Of a stretch of 64,000 nt of DNA, positions 36,763 through 44,126 are shown in pieces. The position numbers were made by a program, and so were the translations under genes. Source of the stretch: Lamprobacter sp964516305 (GTDB lineage Bacteria; Pseudomonadota; Gammaproteobacteria; Chromatiales; Chromatiaceae). The DNA lies in the NCBI GenBank assembly GCA_964516305.1, contig CAZEZH010000003.1, positions 1-64,000 of the forward strand, read 5' to 3'. Position 1 is the stretch's first letter; every line of letters starts with the position of its first letter. Under the pieces are notes generated by a model. The model ran no database searches. It saw only the letters and a list, made by a program, of their open reading frames with translations, and had not been told where the DNA came from.

Positions 36763-37636
36763 AGGCCAGCTGCTCCGACTGAGTATGGGGCAGGGTGTCG
36801 ACGCTCTGCGCCTGGCCCGCGGCCTGCAGATCCCTGATCTGTTGCACCTCTTGCGCGAGTTGCTCGAGTGGAGGGATGTTGAAATCGCGCTCGAGTAGCG
36901 TCGGAAAGGGGCCGAAAAGCTGATAGGCGCGCTCGAGTAAGTCCCACACTGGCTCGATCACATCCGCGCCATGGGTGTCGACCCGCAGATCCGGGGCCTC
37001 TTGGTAATGCCCTGCGATATGGCCGTAGACGATGCGCTCGCCGGGTAGACCGTCGAGAAAGGCGTTCGCATCGTAGCCGTGATTGATGCTATTGACGTGA
37101 ATATTGTTGACATCGAGCAGCAGGTCGCAGTCGGCCTCGCGCAACACCCGATTGATGAATTCGAGTTCGCTCAGTAGTTGGCCGGGTGCGGCGTAGTAGG
37201 AGACATTCTCAAGCGCAATCCGGCGCTCCAGGATGTCTTGGACCTGTCGAATGCGCGGGACCACATGGTCCACGGCCTCATCGGTGAACGGGATCGGCAT
37301 CAGGTCATAGAGATGGCCATCGTCCGAACAGAAGCTCAGGTGCTCGGTATAGGCGCGGATCTGATGCTGATCAAGGAAGACCTTGACCTTGCGGACGAAG
37401 TCGAGGTCCAGTGGCGCCGGTGATCCGATCGATAGGGAGAGCCCATGGCAGACGAACGGGAAACGCTCAGTCATGCTGCGCAGGACCTTTCCCCAGCGGC
37501 CGCCGACGCCAATCCAATTCTCGGGCGCGATCTCCCAGAAATCGACCTCAGCGGGGGGTTGCTCGGCTGCGGCGGCTGCAAAGGCCCGCCGCAGGCCGAG
37601 ACCGGCGCCATGAACGGGAACAAGTTGATCGCTCAT
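36755..37636 (-). CDS. DUF692 multinuclear-iron peptide-modifying enzyme (HvfB/BufB-like)
   Basis: A 293-residue DUF692 TIM-barrel protein starting MSDQLVPVHGAGLGLRR. Conserved metal-site residues of the MbnB/HvfB family are visible: the His in CHGLSLSIGS, TEHLSF, ALENVSYY, LLLDVNNIHVNS, GHIAGH, DTHG and LLERDFNIP. Relatives use a di- or tri-iron centre and O2 to convert cysteines of a precursor peptide into heterocycles. The start is chosen at the conserved N-terminus; the longer frame runs through a low-complexity antisense of the precursor gene. It lies 28 bases after the EGKCG precursor gene. Confidence 0.93.
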   Translation of the reverse strand: MSDQLVPVHGAGLGLRRAFAAAAAEQPPAEVDFWEIAPENWIGVGGRWGKVLRSMTERFPFVCHGLSLSIGSPAPLDLDFVRKVKVFLDQHQIRAYTEHLSFCSDDGHLYDLMPIPFTDEAVDHVVPRIRQVQDILERRIALENVSYYAAPGQLLSELEFINRVLREADCDLLLDVNNIHVNSINHGYDANAFLDGLPGERIVYGHIAGHYQEAPDLRVDTHGADVIEPVWDLLERAYQLFGPFPTLLERDFNIPPLEQLAQEVQQIRDLQAAGQAQSVDTLPHTQSEQLAYA

Positions 37637-37664
37637 GGCTAGGCTCTCTAATCGGTTTGGACAA

Positions 37665-37931
37665 TCAGCTCGCGCCGCCGCACTTGCCCTCGCCACACTT
37701 GCCCTCGCCGTCACCCTTGTTACCGCACTTGCCTTCGCCGCCATCCTTGCTTCCACACTTGCCTTCGCCGCAGCTGCCTTCGCCTTGACCAGCCAGCATC
37801 AGGTAACCGCCGTCGAGCTGCTCAGCACCGAAGGGATTTTCCGCGGCATGGGCCAGATTGACCGCAGAGAGGCTGCCAACCAGGGCAACGCCGATCACAG
37901 CAGCAACAGGGGTCATGGTGTTCTTAGACAT
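37665..37931 (-). CDS. EGKCG-repeat precursor peptide of the HvfA/bufferin type
   Basis: An 88-residue peptide with RBS ggag and a signal peptide (SKNTMTPVAAVIGVALVG... ending AHA). A short spacer (NPFGAEQLDGGYLML) follows, then a Gly/Lys/Glu-rich core with one EGSCG and four EGKCG motifs. In bufferins and Haemophilus HvfA the cysteines of EGKCG are modified by the DUF692 enzyme to sulfur-containing heterocycles, and the exported product binds copper. A Sec-type signal peptide is unusual for RiPPs but typical of this class. The gene is first in the three-gene operon. Confidence 0.93.
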   Translation of the reverse strand: MSKNTMTPVAAVIGVALVGSLSAVNLAHAAENPFGAEQLDGGYLMLAGQGEGSCGEGKCGSKDGGEGKCGNKGDGEGKCGEGKCGGAS

Positions 37932-37986
37932 GGGCTTCACTCCGAAAAAACATGGGGTTATGTTTGATTTTGGTCTTTGCTCACGA

Positions 37987-38003
37987 CCGAGACGAGGTCT
38001 CGG
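37987..38003. promoter_or_regulatory. Perfect 7-3-7 inverted repeat upstream of the EGKCG operon
   Basis: CCGAGAC-gag-GTCTCGG is a perfect dyad centred about 64 bases before the precursor start. It could be an operator or a leader hairpin controlling the operon. No ECF -35/-10 pair could be assigned with confidence around it. Confidence 0.45.
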
Positions 38004-38150
38004 CAGCGACGACAGCGCTGCATTGATAACACAGTATGACACTGGGGTAAAACCGGCGGCTCGCCCCGTCATTCGCTGCCATCGCCAGTAGAGACCCAGT
38101 AGAACGGTCAAATGTTTCATCAGCACTGAAATCGAGCGGGGTCAGCACGC

Positions 38151-38600
38151 TCAGCCGCGGGGTCGCCGTCCGGCTCCGCGTCGCTTGATGCACTTGAGAT
38201 AGGCCTTGGGGTGGAAATCGCGGCCATGGCGCTGGATCTTCCAGATCTCTTCGGCCAGGCACTCTAGGATGCGGTGCTCGGCCTCATGCGAGTCACCGAG
38301 ACAGTGCGAGATCATGCCCTGATAGAGCCGCCGGATGCCCGGTGGCCGATCGGTGGTGATCTGCTCTTGTAGGGCGATGTGCAATGCCATGTGTAGGAAG
38401 GGATTGCTTTGTCCGCCTTCGGGTAGCCATTCGCGCCCGAGCGCGGTTTCGCCTTGCTCCAGCAGGCTGTGGTACTCAGGGTGTTGCTCAGCAACCTCGA
38501 CGATCTGCTGCTCGACGGGCTCGAGCGGCTCGCCCCTGCGCGCTTTATGCCAGGCTGTCAGATAGGTCTGGCGGAGTTGGTCTCGATCTTGACTGAACAT
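38151..38600 (-). CDS. DUF1841 family protein
   Basis: Start at 38600 (MFSQDRDQLRQTYLTAW), giving 149 residues. The family pattern is clear: PLEPVEQQIVEVAEQHPEYH, NPFLHMALHIALQEQ and HEAEHRILECLAEEIW. The several conserved His and Glu residues could bind metal. The function is unknown. It lies upstream of the EGKCG operon on the same strand but is separated by about 220 bases, so it is not clearly part of it. The C-terminus is strongly basic. Confidence 0.88.
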   Translation of the reverse strand: MFSQDRDQLRQTYLTAWHKARRGEPLEPVEQQIVEVAEQHPEYHSLLEQGETALGREWLPEGGQSNPFLHMALHIALQEQITTDRPPGIRRLYQGMISHCLGDSHEAEHRILECLAEEIWKIQRHGRDFHPKAYLKCIKRRGAGRRPRG

Positions 38601-38680
38601 GCGGGCTGAACCTGGGCGCTGGATGAGGTTGTGGCAAAGACCCTGCAGTTCGCTTTGTACGATTGTCCCCAAAAAGAGCC

Positions 38681-38835
38681 TTTCAACCGCAGATGACGCA
38701 GGTTAGCGCAGAGACATTAAACCACGACGACCAATCGCTCCTTCACCTAGTTGTTGACCCTAGTATTCTCGTCAAAGCACTGTTTCGTCTATGTTTAATC
38801 TGCGCCATTTGCGCCATCTGCGGTTTGTAGGCTGA
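38681..38835. repeat. Dispersed ~155-bp repeat, copy A
   Basis: It begins TTTCAACCGCAGATGACGCA and ends CATCTGCGGTTTGTAGGCTGA. The ends form an inverted repeat (ACCGCAGATG / CATCTGCGGT). It aligns end to end, in the same orientation, with copy B at 40348-40504, including the shared internal stretches GTATTCTCG and ATGTTTAATCTGCG. There is no ORF inside. It lies between DUF1841 and the 3' end of nth. Confidence 0.85.
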
Positions 38836-38861
38836 CCGGTCTCGACCTGGGCAAGCCGCAG

Positions 38862-39569
38862 CTAAGCCGATCGTGGGACCTCGTCGCCCGACTTCGGTGC
38901 CGGCCGCGGAATCTGGTTAGGCCTTGTCTGCGAGTCCGCTGGGGTCTTTTGCTTGTACTCGCAGAGGTCTGAGACCAGGCAGGTCGGACAACTTGGCGTG
39001 CGCGCCTTGCAAACATATCGCCCATGCAGGATGAGCCAGTGATGGGCGTCCTGCAGGAACGGCGTTGGGACCAGACGCAAGAGACGTTGCTCGACCGCCA
39101 ATGGAGTCTTCCCGGGCGCGATCCCGGTGCGGTTCGCGACCCGGAAGATATGTGTATCCACGGCGATGGTCGGCTCGCCAAAGGCGGTATTCAAGATCAC
39201 ATTGGCGGTCTTGCGGCCGACACCGGGCAACGCCTCAAGCGCAGCGCGATCGCGCGGCACCTCGCCGTCGTGTTCCTCGAGAAGCTTCCGGCAGGTCGCG
39301 ATGATGTTCTTTGCCTTGCTATTGAACAGCCCAATGGTTCGGATCTGTGTCTTTAGGCCGTCCTCGCCCAATACCAGGATCGCGGCCGGTGTGTTGGCGA
39401 CCGCGAACAGTCGCTCGGTGGCCTTGTTGACGCCCTTGTCGGTCGCCTGCGCTGACAGCACGACGGCGATCAGTAGCTCGAACGCGGAGCTGTAACGAAG
39501 CTCGGTGGTGGGGGAGGGATTGGCTGTTCGCAGCCGTTCGAAGATGGCCGTCCGTTTGATCTTGTTCAC
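38862..39569 (-). CDS. nth: Endonuclease III
   Basis: A 235-residue DNA glycosylase/AP lyase. The helix-hairpin-helix carries the catalytic lysine (LPGVGRKTANVI), the catalytic aspartate is in VDTHIFRVANR, and the 4Fe-4S ligands are in CKARTPSCPTCLVSDLC (C-x6-C-x2-C-x5-C). It removes oxidised pyrimidines. A polar tail of about 25 residues extends beyond the usual end. It lies 15 bases downstream of the ATPase subunit D gene, and a dispersed repeat follows its stop. Confidence 0.96.
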   Translation of the reverse strand: MNKIKRTAIFERLRTANPSPTTELRYSSAFELLIAVVLSAQATDKGVNKATERLFAVANTPAAILVLGEDGLKTQIRTIGLFNSKAKNIIATCRKLLEEHDGEVPRDRAALEALPGVGRKTANVILNTAFGEPTIAVDTHIFRVANRTGIAPGKTPLAVEQRLLRLVPTPFLQDAHHWLILHGRYVCKARTPSCPTCLVSDLCEYKQKTPADSQTRPNQIPRPAPKSGDEVPRSA

Positions 39570-39584
39570 GCGTCGCCCAATGGC

Positions 39585-40208
39585 CTAGACGACAGCCCGT
39601 TCGCGCAGCACTTTGACCTGGAACAGGGTATTGCGCTCTTCTTCTTCCAACGCAGATTGGATGAAATGGATGCTGCGTTGATAGAGTGGGATGATGTTGT
39701 ACTTGAGTGCATTGACGCGTTTTTGCGCCTTACGCTGCTCCTCCATCAGCCGATAGAGTGCGATCTCGACCTCGCCGAGCCGGGCCAAGAGCACCGCGGC
39801 CTCAGCCAGGTGCTCGCGCGTGTTATCAAAGCTGGCATCGGTGCCCAGCAGCCCCGCCGGCTTCGTCGGCAACCGCTCTGCGGTCACGGCGGGATACTCC
39901 ACGCCAAGTGAGCGCCGCGGCAGGATGTCGACCTGGAGTCCGGGAGAGGCGCCGAGTGCCGCCTGATTCAGTCCGCGACTGCCCATGCGCAGATGGGTGA
40001 CACCGAGGCAGCGATAGGCCTCGGCCAGCCCGCGTTCGGCGTCCTCCCGCAGCCGGCGGTATTCACCGATGCGCTCGTACACCAATCGGGTCAGGAGTTC
40101 GCGTTTGCGCTCGAGCAGGTCGTGACCCTCCTCGAGGAACTTTGCCTGCTTCTTCAGCGAAAGCAGGGTGTTCTTGGTCGGTGGGACCTTGAGGACTTGC
40201 TGGGCCAT
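39585..40208 (-). CDS. V/A-type ATP synthase subunit D, without its complex
   Basis: A 207-residue protein matching the central-stalk D subunit of V/A-type ATPases. The N-terminus is PPTKNTLLSLKKQ, with LLERKRELLTRLVYE, and the C-terminal helix contains KRVNALKYNIIPLYQRSI. The D subunit is the rotor shaft in A3B3DF complexes. No other V/A-ATPase gene lies in the window on either side, so this copy is either isolated or cut off from its operon. Two direct repeats bracket it together with nth. Confidence 0.92.
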   Translation of the reverse strand: MAQQVLKVPPTKNTLLSLKKQAKFLEEGHDLLERKRELLTRLVYERIGEYRRLREDAERGLAEAYRCLGVTHLRMGSRGLNQAALGASPGLQVDILPRRSLGVEYPAVTAERLPTKPAGLLGTDASFDNTREHLAEAAVLLARLGEVEIALYRLMEEQRKAQKRVNALKYNIIPLYQRSIHFIQSALEEEERNTLFQVKVLRERAVV

Positions 40209-40347
40209 GGGGTAGACAACTCGGCGTGACTGGTCAGAACCGTTAACCGGCCCTAGAGGTTACCTGGATCTGGCTATTGTGCCAAAGACCAGGCTCGCGG
40301 TGTCGTCTTGGGTCAAGCCTCTGCTGGCCTTGATACCCAAAAGAACA

Positions 40348-40504
40348 TTTCAACCGCAGATGACGCAGATGTTCGAAGAGACATTGCGACTCGACGGCCA
40401 ATCCCTGCTTCAGCTGGTCGGTGATCTTGGTATTCTCGCCAAGGCGCTGTCTTGTATATGTTTAATCTGCGTCATCTGCGTCTGTCCGCGGTCTATAGGT
40501 TGAT
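40348..40504. repeat. Dispersed ~155-bp repeat, copy B
   Basis: It starts TTTCAACCGCAGATGACGCA like copy A and ends GGTCTATAGGTTGA. The right arm holds tandem CGCAGATGACGCAGAT-like units on the complementary strand. Its right end lies inside the reading frame of the FGGY kinase, whose last 13 codons and stop codon come from the repeat. Confidence 0.85.
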
Positions 40505-41832
40505 GAGCGTGGCGACAGTTCTGGCGTGTCCCAATCGCCGCGCGCCAGCAATGCCGCGCCATAAGCAGCCTCTTGATGCACTGCGGGCTCTACGCTCAAA
40601 CCAAGTACGCGGGCACGGATCAGGGTCCACGTTGGGTTTCGGGCGCCGCCACCGCTGCTGAGAACCCGCGTGGGAGCGGGTCCGCCGAGTTCGCGCAGTC
40701 GCCGATAGCCGGCGCGCTCGATCTCCGCGATGCCCTCGAGCAGCCCGGCCAGGAATAGCCGGTCATCCGCCGGTCTCGGTGCGATGCGCGGCACTAGCCC
40801 GGGGTCAGCGATCGGGAAGCGCTCGCCGCGGCCTGGCAGCGGGTAATAGTTCAGTCCCGTTGGTTGGTTCGGGTCGATCTGTGCACTGAGCCGCTTGAGC
40901 TCGGCGTCATCGAAATGCTGCCGCAGAGCAGCCCCGCCGCTGTTGGAGGCCCCGCCAACCAGCCATAGGCGACCGATGCGATGGCTATAGACCCCAGTTG
41001 CGGCATCGCTCACAGGTCGATCCGAGACCAGCTTTAGTACCAGTGTCGAGCCGAGACTGGTGACGGCATCGCCGGGCGACCTGGCCCCAGCCGCCAGCGT
41101 TGCCGCCGTGCTGTCGGTCGTCCCCGCGCAGATGCGCAGTGTCGCGGGCAGCCCGGTGGTCGCCGCTACCGCGGCGTTCATCGGCCCAAGATCGGTTCCG
41201 GGCGCATGGCACCGCGGCAGCTGCACCGGCGCTAGGTCCATCGCCAGTAGCCAAGGCGGCCAGCTCAAGCGGTGCGGATCGTAGCCGAGCTTCAGCGCAT
41301 TATTCAAATCGCTGTCGCCAAACTGGCCGCGCAGCCGTCCGCTGATCCAATCGGCCTGATGCAGCGCGAGAGCAGGCTGTCTCGGCTGGAGCTGGTGTCG
41401 CAGGTGCAGCAGCTTCGCAAGCGAGGCGCTCGGTCCGCGCGCGGCCGAATCCCAGGGCGCTCGCCTTGCAACGAACTCTGCCTCGTCGAGTGCGCGCGCA
41501 TCGTTATACATCAGCGCTGCTGTTAGCGGTTCGCCCCCGGGTGTGCAGAGCAGGAGGGTGGCCGATGTGCCGTCGACGCAGATGGCTTGCGGGCGATAGC
41601 GGTTGAGATTGCGGCTCAGTTGGCTCAGCACATCTACCACCGCGCGCCACCAGTCCTCGGGATCTTGTTCGCTAGTGCGATGATCTGTCCGGCTGTTCGG
41701 CGCCTCGATCCTGGGCAGTTCAGCCTTGGCGAGGGCGATCGGGTGTCCATCAAGGTCGACGGCCAGCGCGCGGCAGCCGGAGGTGCCGAGGTCGAGGCCG
41801 ATCCAGCAGGGGCCGCTTGCTGGCTCAGTCAA
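40462..41832 (-). CDS. FGGY-family carbohydrate kinase (xylulose/ribulose kinase-like)
   Basis: A 456-residue FGGY kinase. The N-terminal phosphate loop is GLDLGTSGCRALAVD, a substrate-side motif is VDGTSATLLL, an adenosine/phosphate motif is CAGTTDSTAATLAAG and the C-terminal motif is VLSSGGGARNPTW. Compact family members of this kind phosphorylate pentuloses such as D-ribulose or D-xylulose; the exact sugar is not determined here. The start overlaps the queF stop by four bases. The final STYRPRTDADDAD is encoded by the dispersed repeat, so the native C-terminus has been replaced. Confidence 0.9.
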   Translation of the reverse strand: MTEPASGPCWIGLDLGTSGCRALAVDLDGHPIALAKAELPRIEAPNSRTDHRTSEQDPEDWWRAVVDVLSQLSRNLNRYRPQAICVDGTSATLLLCTPGGEPLTAALMYNDARALDEAEFVARRAPWDSAARGPSASLAKLLHLRHQLQPRQPALALHQADWISGRLRGQFGDSDLNNALKLGYDPHRLSWPPWLLAMDLAPVQLPRCHAPGTDLGPMNAAVAATTGLPATLRICAGTTDSTAATLAAGARSPGDAVTSLGSTLVLKLVSDRPVSDAATGVYSHRIGRLWLVGGASNSGGAALRQHFDDAELKRLSAQIDPNQPTGLNYYPLPGRGERFPIADPGLVPRIAPRPADDRLFLAGLLEGIAEIERAGYRRLRELGGPAPTRVLSSGGGARNPTWTLIRARVLGLSVEPAVHQEAAYGAALLARGDWDTPELSPRSSTYRPRTDADDAD

Positions 41833-42218
41833 GGGAGCATGACCGGCGCTGGTGCCTGCCAGCCGGGCGCGCGATGCTCAGTGACGACGCTGGTGTAGAT
41901 GCCGCCGCGGACATTGAACTCGGCCGTCAGTCGCATGAAGCGCGGCTCGGTGGCTTGCACCAGATCGTTCAGGATACGGTTGGTGACCGCCTCATGAAAG
42001 GCGCCCTCGTCGCGGTACGACCAGACGTAGAGCTTCAGCGATTTGAGCTCGACGCAGGTCGCGTCTGGGACGTATTCCAAGGTGAGTTCGGCAAAGTCGG
42101 GCTGGCCGGTCTTTGGGCACAGGCAGGTGAATTCAGGGACGCGGATGCGGATGCTGTAGTCGCGCTCGGGCTGGGGATTCGGGAAGGTTTCCAGTGCTTG
42201 GCTGGGTGCGGTCGCCAT
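41829..42218 (-). CDS. queF: NADPH-dependent 7-cyano-7-deazaguanine reductase (type I)
   Basis: A 129-residue unimodular QueF. The catalytic cysteine is in TCLCPKTGQPDFAEL, and the family motif LKSLKLYVWSYRDEGAFHE is present (canonically ESKSLKLY; Glu-Leu here). It reduces preQ0 to preQ1 in queuosine biosynthesis. No other queuosine gene is in the window. It is upstream of and translationally coupled to the FGGY kinase. Confidence 0.95.
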   Translation of the reverse strand: MATAPSQALETFPNPQPERDYSIRIRVPEFTCLCPKTGQPDFAELTLEYVPDATCVELKSLKLYVWSYRDEGAFHEAVTNRILNDLVQATEPRFMRLTAEFNVRGGIYTSVVTEHRAPGWQAPAPVMLP

Positions 42219-42246
42219 CGGGATCGGTCTCCTCGGTTGTGGGTCG

Positions 42247-42280
42247 CTTGTGGAGCGAAGTATCTTGTGGAGCGAAGTAT
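42247..42280. repeat. Perfect tandem 17-bp duplication upstream of queF
   Basis: CTTGTGGAGCGAAGTAT occurs twice head to tail at 42247-42263 and 42264-42280. This is 29-62 bases before the queF start and so within its probable promoter or leader. It may be a recent slippage duplication or a paired protein-binding site. Confidence 0.8.
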
Positions 42281-42360
42281 ATAGAGGTCGAATCCTCGCG
42301 ATGATCGCTCGCTGGGCTCGATGCGAGACGCTGGCTCAGGAGTCTGTCGCGCCGTCAAGA

Positions 42361-43326
42361 TCAGGTCTCTGCAGTCCACGCATAGAGGCTGCGCCTGGCG
42401 TAGACGCGGAAGCCGGTTTGCTCGTAGAGCCGGCGGGCTTGATCATTGCGGGCGTCTACCGAGAGAAGGACCCGTTCGGCACCATGATGGGCCGCCCGGC
42501 TAAGGGCCTCGCGCACCAACTCCTGTCCCAGCCCATGGCCGCGCTTATGCGGAAGGACGCCCATGTAGATCAGCTCCCAGCACAGGGTTTGCGGGTGTGG
42601 GGCCATCAGCAGCGCGCCCGCGTCTTGGCCTTTTTGGCGCAGGATGCACCAATGCTCCGGCGTAAACTGCCCCTGGTGCCGAAAGCCTTCGATGGCCTGC
42701 AGTGGAGAGAGCACGTCTTTCAGCCCCGGGCAGTCGAGTGAGCTTTCCTGGATGCGGCCTAAGATGCACTCGAGCCGGGGTGAGGGCAGCTGGCCGATGG
42801 ATTCAAAGGAGACCTCGGTTTTCTTTTTCGTGTTCGTTGCTGGCGCTGCACGCTGCTCGCGCCGGCCCGGAGGTGTCTCTGCTTGGAGGTAGAGCAGGTC
42901 GACTAGGTGTGGGAAGCCGTTTTCGCGCAACAACAAAGCGGCATCGTTATCAGCGGTATCGATCACCGCCTGCACGATGCTAAAACCCTTGCTTGCAGCC
43001 CAGTGTCTAGCACCACGCAGGAGTGTTGGTGCAGAGGGCAGCTTGTCTGCCGGAAGCCAGAGCCGCGCTGTGTTGCCTGGCTGCGGCTGAACCCAGACCG
43101 CTGCGACTGGACCGCCTGTTCCGGGGATGATCATGAGGCCGTTCCAGTCCGGCTGCGACTGACCTGCAAGGGCATCGATGGCCTCGGCCAATTCCGCGAG
43201 GCTGCTTGGATCATTGGCTGCGGCCAGCAGTCTGAGCGCATTGACACGCCAGCGTGCGGGACAGCTGATGGCTGTTTCGCCTTCGTGGATAGGGCTGGGC
43301 TTCGTCGTTCGGTCAGCAGCGGGCAT
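42361..43326 (-). CDS. GNAT family acetyltransferase, probably two-domain
   Basis: The start at 43326, with ggagggag upstream, gives 321 residues. The C-terminal half is a clear GNAT domain: YMGVLPHKRGHGLGQELVREAL (acetyl-CoA loop) and VLLSVDARNDQARRLYEQTGF. The N-terminal half (about 20-160) resembles a degenerate GNAT fold (AVIDTADNDAALLLRENGF). They are joined by a Lys/Arg-rich linker. Tandem-GNAT proteins include mycothiol-synthase-like enzymes, but the substrate here is unknown. Confidence 0.85.
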   Translation of the reverse strand: MPAADRTTKPSPIHEGETAISCPARWRVNALRLLAAANDPSSLAELAEAIDALAGQSQPDWNGLMIIPGTGGPVAAVWVQPQPGNTARLWLPADKLPSAPTLLRGARHWAASKGFSIVQAVIDTADNDAALLLRENGFPHLVDLLYLQAETPPGRREQRAAPATNTKKKTEVSFESIGQLPSPRLECILGRIQESSLDCPGLKDVLSPLQAIEGFRHQGQFTPEHWCILRQKGQDAGALLMAPHPQTLCWELIYMGVLPHKRGHGLGQELVREALSRAAHHGAERVLLSVDARNDQARRLYEQTGFRVYARRSLYAWTAET

Positions 43327-43499
43327 CTTGCACTTCTCCCTCCGGTATGGTGGGCAGCTACTGCTGGGCAATTTCCAGCGTTAGGCCAAGGTTCATGGCG
43401 TGTCGCCACCCCGGGACATGAGGCCTCTGTTTCACGATAACCTTGATGGAATAAGGGCCAACTTTCTGCAAGAATGCCGCATCTGGGGAGGAGGTACTG

Positions 43500-44108
43500 A
43501 TGACTCATTCTAGCCTTGCCATCTTATTGGCCGCTGCAGCCCTCGTGCTGGGGCTGGTCGCCCTGGCTATTTTCTATTTTTTTGTGGTCGGACAGAAGGG
43601 TGGAGGCGACAACACAAACACCGAAGAGGCCTCGAATTCCTCGGCAAGTACGAGTCTGTCCTCAGCAGGCCGCTCGGGACCCCGAGCAACGCGCAAGAAG
43701 AAAGTGGCGGACAGGACTCAGCGCTACCTCTTTGTCATGTTTGATGAGCCAGGGCCGGACACGAACCAAGCGCTCGGGCAGTTGCTAAAGGAGACGCAAG
43801 CGTTCTATGAGACCGGGCTCGGCATCTATCATGTTCCGCCGGGCCCCGAGGGCTATCCACTGACGGTCGCGAATGCCTCCTCACCTGGAACCCTACCGCC
43901 GTTGCACCAGGACGACGATGAGTACCCGCCCGTGCAAGGTGTCTCCATCCTGATCAAGTTTATCAATAACCGTAGTTTGTCCCGCAGCCCCAAGACGATG
44001 ATCGCCTTCACCCGACGGGTCGCTGAGATCGGCGGAAGTATCTTGGATGTCGAGCGCAAACCGGTGACAGAGGAGACTCTCGCTGCGCTTAACCAGGATA
44101 CGGTGTGA
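43500..44108 (+). CDS. ZipA-like membrane protein (second, divergent copy)
   Basis: A 202-residue protein preceded by a strong RBS (ggggaggagg). One N-terminal membrane helix (about 7-30) is followed by a Ser/Thr/Asn/Lys linker (31-75). A C-terminal domain (about 76-200) lines up with that of the ZipA at 3235-4089: LGIYHV with MDIYHR, TVANASSPGTL with SMANLVKPGTF, VQGVSILIKF with TPGVALFTQL, and a final alpha-beta unit ending in DVERKPVTEETL with LPDRRPFDDAAW. This suggests a ZipA paralogue, perhaps an FtsZ- or division-associated anchor. The assignment is my alignment and not a known annotation. It stands alone between - strand genes. Confidence 0.75.
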   Translation: MTHSSLAILLAAAALVLGLVALAIFYFFVVGQKGGGDNTNTEEASNSSASTSLSSAGRSGPRATRKKKVADRTQRYLFVMFDEPGPDTNQALGQLLKETQAFYETGLGIYHVPPGPEGYPLTVANASSPGTLPPLHQDDDEYPPVQGVSILIKFINNRSLSRSPKTMIAFTRRVAEIGGSILDVERKPVTEETLAALNQDTV

Positions 44109-44126
44109 TCATGGATAAAAATCGCC

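Noticed and set aside
37665..37931. Reading the EGKCG peptide as a metallothionein
   Set aside because: The signal peptide, regular EGKCG spacing and adjacent DUF692/DUF2063 genes fit the modified-peptide class better than a cytoplasmic metallothionein.
42282..42300. tRNA T-arm-like stretch gaggtcgaatcctc upstream of queF
   Set aside because: The loop is too short for a T arm and no acceptor or anticodon stem can be drawn around it.
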